DNA of 41,426 nucleotides. It comes from Aquiflexum lacus. GTDB taxonomy: Bacteria; Bacteroidota; Bacteroidia; Cytophagales; Cyclobacteriaceae. Location: assembly GCF_015476655.1 (NCBI RefSeq), contig NZ_JABFHF010000039.1, positions 1 through 41,426 on the forward strand, in the 5' to 3' direction. The notes under the pieces are model-generated. The model saw nothing but the letters and a program-made list of their open reading frames with translations, had not been told where the DNA came from and did no database searches. Position 1 is the stretch's first letter; each line of letters starts with the position of its first letter. A program made the translations under genes and the position numbers. Shown piece by piece: positions 33,332 through 39,718 of the stretch.

Positions 33332-34753
33332 ATGTTAATAGAACAAATTTATACCGGATGTTTGGCTCAAGGAGCATATTACATCGAGTCTGATGGCGAA
33401 GCTGCAGTCATTGACCCACTAAGAGAAGTTCAGCCTTATATCGAAAAGGCAGAGAGAAGGGGCGCAAAAATCAAATATGTATTTGAGACCCATTTTCATG
33501 CTGACTTTGTATCAGGTCATCAGGATTTGTCTGCAAAGACAGGAGCTCCGATAGTTTTTGGGCCAACAGGTATGAAAATGGGATTTGACGCAATAGTTGC
33601 AGAGGACGGTCAGGAGTTTCAATTGGGTAAAGTAAAAATCAGATTGATACATACCCCTGGACACACCATGGAAAGTGCCTGCTACCTTTTGATCAATGAG
33701 GAAGGTAAAGAAGAAGCACTATTCACTGGAGATACATTGTTTATTGGAGATGTCGGAAGACCTGATTTGGCCCAGAAAGTAATTGCTGACCTTACCCAAG
33801 ATAAATTAGCAGCGCATCTTTATGATTCCTTGAGAAATAAAATCATGCCTTTGGCTGATGATATCATTGTATATCCTGCGCATGGTGCAGGTAGTGCATG
33901 TGGTAAAAACATGAGTAAAGAAACAACAGACACTTTGGGCAATCAAAAGAAGACCAATTATGCGCTTCAGGAAATGACCAAAGAGGAATTTATCAAGGAA
34001 GTGTTGACAGGACTGACACCTCCGCCTTCCTATTTCCCTCAAAATGTATTGATGAATATTCAAGGCTATGACAGCATTGATGATGTCTTGGAAAGAGGAA
34101 TCAAGCCTTTGAGTCCTGCTGCATTTGAAGCAGCGGCCAATGAAACCGGCGCTGTGATATTGGATACAAGAGATGCTCAGGTTTTTGCCAAAGGATTCAT
34201 TCCAAATTCTATAAATATTGGTATTGATGGCAGCTTTGCTGTTTGGGTAGGTGCCTTAGTGCCTGACTTGAAGCAAGAAATACTGATCGTAGCAGAAGAA
34301 GGAAGGGAAGAGGAAGTTGTCACGAGATTGGCAAGAGTGGGATATGATTATGCTATTGGATATATCAAAGGTGGTTTTGAATCTTGGGCAAAAGACGGTA
34401 GAGAAGTAGATACCATTACATCTGTCTCTGCTGAGGAATTGGCTCATATTATCGAAAAAGAAGGTAATGTGAATATTCTTGATGTCAGAAAGAACTCTGA
34501 ATATTTGAGCGAGCACGTCATTGATGCCGAAAATGCTCCTTTGGATTATATCAACGAAAGCATGGCCCAGGTAAATAAAGACAAAACGTATTATGTGCAT
34601 TGTGCGGGAGGTTATAGATCCATGGTATTTAATTCAATTTTGAAAGCAAGAGGGTTTGATAACCTGATCGATGTTAAGGGTGGGTTTGACGCAATCAAAG
34701 ACTCAGCTCTTTTCAAAGTCAGTGATTATGTTTGTCCCACAACCTTGTTGTAA
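33332..34753 (+). CDS. Metallo-beta-lactamase/double-rhodanese fusion, persulfide dioxygenase-like
   Basis: 473 aa. The N-terminal MBL domain (1-240) has THFHADFVSGH, TPGHTME and FTGDTLFIGDVGRPDL; by analogy with ETHE1-type enzymes the iron ligands would be His54, His110 and Asp133. A first rhodanese domain (about 265-355) keeps LDTRD but has AEEGREEE where the active-site loop should be, so it lacks the Cys. A second rhodanese domain (about 370-462) has Cys424 in HCAGGYRS and should be active. The layout resembles CstB-type persulfide dioxygenase-sulfurtransferases, which turn persulfide into sulfite and thiosulfate. Cytoplasmic. A strong terminator follows its stop codon. Confidence 0.9.
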   Translation: MLIEQIYTGCLAQGAYYIESDGEAAVIDPLREVQPYIEKAERRGAKIKYVFETHFHADFVSGHQDLSAKTGAPIVFGPTGMKMGFDAIVAEDGQEFQLGKVKIRLIHTPGHTMESACYLLINEEGKEEALFTGDTLFIGDVGRPDLAQKVIADLTQDKLAAHLYDSLRNKIMPLADDIIVYPAHGAGSACGKNMSKETTDTLGNQKKTNYALQEMTKEEFIKEVLTGLTPPPSYFPQNVLMNIQGYDSIDDVLERGIKPLSPAAFEAAANETGAVILDTRDAQVFAKGFIPNSINIGIDGSFAVWVGALVPDLKQEILIVAEEGREEEVVTRLARVGYDYAIGYIKGGFESWAKDGREVDTITSVSAEELAHIIEKEGNVNILDVRKNSEYLSEHVIDAENAPLDYINESMAQVNKDKTYYVHCAGGYRSMVFNSILKARGFDNLIDVKGGFDAIKDSALFKVSDYVCPTTLL

Positions 34754-34782
34754 ACTTTCAACCTTTGAAATTCTAAAACTTC

Positions 34783-34812
34783 AAATGGCAAGGCATTGGT
34801 CTTGCCATTTTT
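34783..34812 (+). terminator. Rho-independent terminator after the MBL/rhodanese gene
   Basis: aaatggcaag and cttgccattt form a perfect 10-bp stem with an 8-nt loop, followed by T residues. It ends the thioredoxin-MBL/rhodanese transcript, or attenuates read-through into the porin gene 65 bp further on. Confidence 0.8.
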
Positions 34813-34877
34813 CATTGAAAGGAGTTAAAAGTGATAAATGTCACTGCGAATCGTATCAAGTCTACCCAATTTTGAAT

Positions 34878-36269
34878 ATGTATCGAGTTTTGGTTTTTAT
34901 TTTCTTAAATGTTCTTTCAATTGAAGTGTTTGGTCAAAAAGAAAATATACCGACTGATACATTGAAAACGATCAGACCAACTTTGGGAGAAGATCTTAAA
35001 AAAGGAGAATTTGATTTTCATGTCAAATCCTTTTTTATGTCAACAATCAATCATGGAGACTTATTGAATTATTCTACCTTGGCAATGGGTGCCGGAGTAG
35101 GATATACCAGTCCGGAGTGGAAGGGATTTGAAGTGAGGTTCAGTGGTTTCTTTACCTTTCAGATGTTTGAACATAACGTCAGAATAGCTGATCCGATAAC
35201 GGGGGCAGGAAACAGGTATGAGTTATTGCTCTATGACATGAACGACCTGACCAATACCAATAAATTAGACAGGCTAGAGGAGTTATTTGTGGCATACAGA
35301 CGGAATCGGTTGAAACTAGTCCTTGGACGTCAAAAATTAATCACTCCGCTACTCAATGATCAGGACAATAGAATGAGGCCAAATGTCTTTGGTGGACTAT
35401 CTGCTACGTATTCTGCACTGAATTATAAGATTACGGCCATGTGGATCAATTCTGTTGCCATAAGGGGAACAGTAGAATGGTACAGTGCTGAAGAATCATT
35501 TGGGGTGTATCCCTTTGGAAGAAATCCTTTTGGAGAACCTTCTGATTACAAGGATAATATCAGCTCCAAAGGGATTGGACTCATAGGATTCCAATACCAT
35601 AAAAGTGGACTGACTGCACAAGCTTGGAATTACTATAGTGAAAATGTATTTAACATTTCATTTGTACAGACGGACTACACATTTGACTTAGGAGGAAAGC
35701 CAAGATTCAATGTCGGTTTGCAGGGTTTTCATCAGTTTGCCATCAATGATGGCGGAAATCCAGAAACCAGTAAGACCTATATTTTACCAGGTGAAAAAGG
35801 TTCTGGTTTGGGCTCCAAAATGGGAGTTTTCTGGGGCAGACATAATATTTCATTGAATTTCCTTGGAATCAATGGAAGAGGTAGGTTTTTGTTTCCCAGA
35901 GAGTGGGGTAGAGAAAACCTCTATGCAAGTCTTTCCAGAGAAAGATATGAGGGGAGTGGGGATATGAAAGCTATAGTACTTAAATATGATCTAATAACCC
36001 CTTTAGAAGGTTTATTTGCGCAGTTTGGGGCCGGAAAAATAGATCATTCAGACATGTACACCTTTAAGACCAATAAATATGGAATCCCATCATATTATCA
36101 TTTCTCAGGTATGTTTGATTACAAGTTTGATAATTATCTCAAAGGCTTGAATATGCAACTGCTGGTAATCAATAAAATACCTCAGAAAGGTTCTGCACTC
36201 ACCGAAAACCTAAAAATCAATAGGGTAGATATGTGGAATTTGAACCTAATAATGGATTACAGGTTTTAA
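34878..36269 (+). CDS. Outer-membrane porin-like beta-barrel protein
   Basis: 463 aa from the ATG at 34878. The frame is open from 34671, but that part overlaps the upstream gene and terminator and has no leader; the chosen Met begins a signal peptide ending VFGQ (about residue 20). The mature sequence is a series of amphipathic strands with aromatic belts and ends in LNLIMDYRF, a terminal Phe typical of outer-membrane barrels. FVAYRRNRLKLVLGRQKLITP resembles OprD-type porins of Bacteroidota. It sits between the sulfur enzyme and the split YeeE/YedE transporter, so I infer passage of small sulfur compounds. Confidence 0.78.
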   Translation: MYRVLVFIFLNVLSIEVFGQKENIPTDTLKTIRPTLGEDLKKGEFDFHVKSFFMSTINHGDLLNYSTLAMGAGVGYTSPEWKGFEVRFSGFFTFQMFEHNVRIADPITGAGNRYELLLYDMNDLTNTNKLDRLEELFVAYRRNRLKLVLGRQKLITPLLNDQDNRMRPNVFGGLSATYSALNYKITAMWINSVAIRGTVEWYSAEESFGVYPFGRNPFGEPSDYKDNISSKGIGLIGFQYHKSGLTAQAWNYYSENVFNISFVQTDYTFDLGGKPRFNVGLQGFHQFAINDGGNPETSKTYILPGEKGSGLGSKMGVFWGRHNISLNFLGINGRGRFLFPREWGRENLYASLSRERYEGSGDMKAIVLKYDLITPLEGLFAQFGAGKIDHSDMYTFKTNKYGIPSYYHFSGMFDYKFDNYLKGLNMQLLVINKIPQKGSALTENLKINRVDMWNLNLIMDYRF

Positions 36270-36300
36270 AAATTAAAAATAAATAACAAACAAATTAAAT

Positions 36301-36882
36301 ATGGAACAATTTATTGAATGGATCAAACAACCTTGGCCTTGGTGGGTCGCGGGACCATTAATCGGTCTAACAGTACCAATATTATTGCTAATTGGAAATA
36401 AATCTTTCGGAATTTCCTCATCACTTAGACATGTCTGCGCTATGTGTGTACCAGCCAACATCCCTTTCTTTACTTACAATTGGAGAAAGGAAATGTGGAA
36501 CATTGTTTTTGTTATTGGGATATTGATAGGTGGATTTGTAGCTACAGCTTTCTTTGCCAATCCCGAAACGATTGTCATAGCGGAATCTACACAACAGGAC
36601 TTGGCAGCATTGGGTATTACGGATTACAGCAGCCTGATGCCGGCTGAGATATTCAACTGGGAAAACCTGTTTACTGCAAAAGGACTACTCTTCTTTGTTG
36701 TAGGAGGTTTTTTGGTGGGATTTGGAACCCGTTATGCCGGAGGATGTACTTCGGGTCATGCGATTATGGGAATCAGTTCCCTCCAATGGCCGTCTGTGGT
36801 TGCTACGATTTTCTTCATGATTGGAGGATTTCTGATGACACATGCGTTTTTGGGACCATTAATGACTTTAGTTGGATTTTAA
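36301..36882 (+). CDS. YeeE/YedE family transporter, first half
   Basis: 193 aa, about five membrane segments. Cysteine motifs: HVCAMCVP (Cys46, Cys49) and [14 protein letters not shown] (Cys149), the latter the hallmark of the YeeE/TsuA thiosulfate transporter family, where Cys residues line the path. Full-length transporters are about 350 aa; here the second half is encoded by the next gene 12 bp downstream, so the two should assemble together in the inner membrane. It follows the porin gene by 31 bp. Confidence 0.87.
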   Translation: MEQFIEWIKQPWPWWVAGPLIGLTVPILLLIGNKSFGISSSLRHVCAMCVPANIPFFTYNWRKEMWNIVFVIGILIGGFVATAFFANPETIVIAESTQQDLAALGITDYSSLMPAEIFNWENLFTAKGLLFFVVGGFLVGFGTRYAGGCTSGHAIMGISSLQWPSVVATIFFMIGGFLMTHAFLGPLMTLVGF

Positions 36883-36894
36883 TAGTAAGGGATT

Positions 36895-37386
36895 ATGAAA
36901 ACGACAATAATAGAAAAAACACAGGATCCAAAAGATTGCGGAACGCCTAATAACAAAATTGATCATGAGGCGGGTTTTGGATTGATTAAATATTTGATAG
37001 TGGGTTTGTTTTTCGGTCTGATTTTCGTCAAAGCCGAAATTATCTCTTGGTTCAGAATTCAAGAAATGTTCAGATTACAATCTTTTTTCATGTACGGGGT
37101 TATTGGTTCGGCCATTTTGGTCGGTATCATTTCCATCCAATTGATCAAAAGATTCAATATCAAAACCATTCATGGAGATGAAATCATCATACCCAAAAAG
37201 GAATTTAGAAAAGGGCAGATCATAGGTGGATTTATCTTCGGATTGGGATGGGCTTTGACGGGTGCATGTCCCGGGCCATTATTTGCTCAAATAGGCAGTG
37301 GGTTCACAGTGATTGCAGTTACCTTGGTAAGTGCCATTGCCGGTACTTGGACTTATGGTAGGTTTTCTGATAAACTTCCAAATTAA
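36895..37386 (+). CDS. YeeE/YedE family transporter, second half (DUF6691-like)
   Basis: 163 aa with about four membrane segments. FGLGWALTGACPGPLFAQIG carries Cys125 in the ACPGP motif, the counterpart of the GGCTSGH motif in the partner. A TAAGGGATT sequence before the ATG is a reasonable ribosome-binding site. It is preceded by a short hydrophilic stretch with Cys15. Together the pair should move thiosulfate or another sulfane-sulfur compound across the inner membrane. Confidence 0.85.
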   Translation: MKTTIIEKTQDPKDCGTPNNKIDHEAGFGLIKYLIVGLFFGLIFVKAEIISWFRIQEMFRLQSFFMYGVIGSAILVGIISIQLIKRFNIKTIHGDEIIIPKKEFRKGQIIGGFIFGLGWALTGACPGPLFAQIGSGFTVIAVTLVSAIAGTWTYGRFSDKLPN

Positions 37387-37433
37387 AAGTTCGAGTTCTA
37401 ATATAATTCAGGAAAAATTAAATTTGAATAGAA

Positions 37434-37463
37434 AGTCACTGCCTGATGGCGGTGGCTTTTTTA
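37434..37463 (+). terminator. Rho-independent terminator of the transporter operon
   Basis: agtcactgcc and ggcggtggct pair over 10 bp (two G-U) around TGAT and run into six T. It lies 48 bp beyond the second transporter gene. Confidence 0.88.
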
Positions 37464-37527
37464 TTTTCCCAATTTAAAGAATGGGGCTGATGTTTTTTTA
37501 GGAGTCCTGACTTTTTTGTTTTGGAGT

Positions 37528-37560
37528 TCTTGTTTGGTGAAAAAAACAAGAGTTTTTTCT
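37528..37560 (+). terminator. Second terminator-like hairpin
   Basis: tcttgttt and aaacaaga form a perfect 8-bp stem with an 8-nt loop, followed by gttttttctt. It lies about 65 bp after the first terminator and may act as a backup. Confidence 0.5.
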
Positions 37561-37845
37561 TAATAAAATGATCAATTGAAATAGTCATATCAATGATATT
37601 TATTGTGTTACTTATTTATAAGTTTAATGTAATAATAATGAAAAGGAGATTTATTTGATAATTTTTAATTTGTTTTTTCGTGAAAAATCAGAGATTATGT
37701 ATTAACAAAACTTCATAATTTTAAAATAACATAGATTTTGTATTAGAAATATCTATTTATTACTTGATTTTGAGCTATATTCAAATATCCATTAAGATGC
37801 TATTCCGGCATTCTTCTTTAATTCCCACAAGCCCAGGTCCGAATT

Positions 37846-39087
37846 ATGAAGTTTCAATTACTCTTTATTATCATGTTACTGACTGTTGCTACATTCAACA
37901 GTTTCATCTTGATATTAAAAAAGGAAAAGAACATTTCAGGATACAAGTTCCTTTATGCATCATTGTTTTTTTTTAATTTCTGCTTGTTCATATATTTTAT
38001 TTGGTATGAGGCAGGCTTTATCATGAAAATGCCTTATTTAATGAGAACTATAAGTCCATTGATGTATTTGTGTGCGCCTTTATTCTATTTTTTTTTTAGA
38101 AACTCTCTTTTTGGATTTTCCGGATTAAGGGAAAGGGATTGGATTCACTTTCTTCCCGCATTATTTCACTTATTGGACCTGCTTCCTTTTTACTTCGAAT
38201 CTGCTCAAGTTAAATCTGTATTTGCCACAACGATTGTATCAGACAATTCCAAAATTAATTTTGAAGCTGGCGGATTGGTTCCAATTCAGTTCCACTACCT
38301 GTTCAGGATTTTTCTTCAGACAGGCTATTTTGTCTATGCACTATACCTGGTGAAAAAGATGCGACCAGAGATATTTTTTTTTAAGAAGGGGGATAGGCGA
38401 ATATATGACCTCACGATTGTATTGATCAATCTAGGTTGGCTGGTGCTTTTTCAATTTACTTATGCTATCCTGGAGGTTTTGATAAATTTTGGAGCAATTG
38501 ACCTAACGGTGGAGAATTATTATTTAAGAAGAATCTCGCTTCTTGGGCTTTTGGGTCTTAACCTTTTTGTCAATTTCAGGGCAGGATATTTTAGCGATCG
38601 AAAGGAGAAGAAAAAATCACAGGTTACCAAAGTGGATATTGATATAATTCAAATTCCGAATACCAAAAATCCAGACGAATCTGAAGACCATTTACGATCA
38701 CCCAAAGAACAACCGGATGTTATTTCCCAAAAAGAAATCGAATCCATTAAATCTGAGATCATCTCAAAAATGGAAGAAGACCAGTTATTTACCGAAACCG
38801 GAATGACATTAAATCGATTTTCAAGCTGTATTAATGTATCATCAAAATTGGTTTCATTGGTTATCAATAGGGAATTTGGTAGAAATTTCAATGAATTTTT
38901 AAATCAGTTTAGGATATCATATGCCATTACCAAAATAGAAGAAGGATACCTTGATGATTATACGTTGGAAGCTTTGGGTGAGATGTCCGGATTCAATTCA
39001 AGGACTACTTTTTTCAATGCATTTAAAAAAGAAAAGGGTTGCAGCCCCACTGAGTTTTGGAAGAAATTTCAGGAAAGCCCTTCTTGA
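37846..39087 (+). CDS. AraC-family regulator with N-terminal membrane domain
   Basis: 413 aa. Residues 1-245 contain about seven hydrophobic segments; a charged linker follows (about 246-300, rich in Lys, Glu, Asp). The C-terminal AraC DNA-binding domain (about 305-410) has both helix-turn-helix units, the first around TLNRFSSCINVSSKLVSLVI and the second around LGEMSGFNSRTTFFNAFKKE, ending CSPTEFWKKF. This membrane-sensor architecture is common in Bacteroidota. It lies after the sulfur-transport genes on the same strand, but past two terminators, so regulation of that locus is possible but not shown. Confidence 0.87.
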   Translation: MKFQLLFIIMLLTVATFNSFILILKKEKNISGYKFLYASLFFFNFCLFIYFIWYEAGFIMKMPYLMRTISPLMYLCAPLFYFFFRNSLFGFSGLRERDWIHFLPALFHLLDLLPFYFESAQVKSVFATTIVSDNSKINFEAGGLVPIQFHYLFRIFLQTGYFVYALYLVKKMRPEIFFFKKGDRRIYDLTIVLINLGWLVLFQFTYAILEVLINFGAIDLTVENYYLRRISLLGLLGLNLFVNFRAGYFSDRKEKKKSQVTKVDIDIIQIPNTKNPDESEDHLRSPKEQPDVISQKEIESIKSEIISKMEEDQLFTETGMTLNRFSSCINVSSKLVSLVINREFGRNFNEFLNQFRISYAITKIEEGYLDDYTLEALGEMSGFNSRTTFFNAFKKEKGCSPTEFWKKFQESPS

Positions 39088-39114
39088 TACAGGTAGGTAT
39101 TGCAACAATAATCT

Positions 39115-39160
39115 GAATACAATTATCTTATTTCTATAATCAAATAAGATAATTGTATTC
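39115..39160. repeat. Perfect 19-bp inverted repeat
   Basis: gaatacaattatcttattt (39115-39133) and its exact complement aaataagataattgtattc (39142-39160) are separated by 8 nt. It lies 28 bp past the AraC-type gene stop. AT-rich with no U tract directly after it, so it is not a standard terminator; it could be a transcript-end stabiliser, a protein-binding site or a mini-element. Confidence 0.75.
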
Positions 39161-39467
39161 TGAAGGTTTAAGATAGGGATAAACTGACTGAACCCGGATC
39201 CTTCCCATCTTTCCTGCCCGGCTTGTGGAAAATTGCAGGGGAAAACCTATTTGGCAGATATCAACTCAACCCACTTTTAACCTATTTTCATACCTTGTAT
39301 TTCAATGGGCGGTTGTCAAAAAGTTCACCTTTTTTTGTTTGTATAATTTTACGAACTACTGAAAAACCCACTTCTTGATTAAATGGGCTAATTTTTTTTA
39401 GCAAAGCGGCAGGTTTTTGTAAAGTCACTTTTGCATTTCATAAAACTGAAAAGGGACTTCTCTGACA

Positions 39468-39498
39468 GTATGTTTCAAAATCGGCTTTTGAAACATAC
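39468..39498. repeat. Perfect 13-bp hairpin in the surface-protein leader
   Basis: gtatgtttcaaaa (39468-39480) and ttttgaaacatac (39486-39498) pair perfectly around tcggc. It lies 221 bp upstream of the start of the surface protein gene. It could be a structured leader or an operator; there is no T-run immediately after it. Confidence 0.65.
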
Positions 39499-39718
39499 AA
39501 ATTTTGAATCCTGACTGGGAATTGATGTGCTTTACAAAATCAGTGTGGAGAAAAAATCCTTAATCCCCAGATCAATCTCTACTGAAATTACCAAACCTAT
39601 TACTTAATCTTTTGAGATTCAATACAGCGATCCTGCTGACTTTGATAGCTCATTAAGGCATTTACTTTAATAGGTCAGATTGTGTATTAAAATTATTTCA
39701 AAAATTATTATAAGTGAA

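Larger units (their letters stand above)
37387..37845. other. AT-rich intergenic interval with two terminators
   Basis: No gene is supported. It holds two hairpins annotated separately at the 3' end of the transporter operon, then about 280 bp of AT-rich sequence that should carry the AraC-type gene promoter. A TAGATTTTG sequence near 37733 is close to but not a match for TAnnTTTG. Confidence 0.5.
39088..39718. other. Long intergenic leader region with two perfect hairpins
   Basis: No gene is supported in 631 bp. It contains the two inverted repeats annotated separately and otherwise AT-rich sequence with T-runs. The promoter of the large surface protein gene should lie here; a TGACTTTG near 39640 is one base off the -7 consensus. 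Confidence 0.5.

Noticed and set aside
34671-34877. N-terminal extension of the porin reading frame
   Set aside because: It overlaps the 3' end of the MBL/rhodanese gene and its terminator, has no leader, and a good signal peptide starts at 34878.
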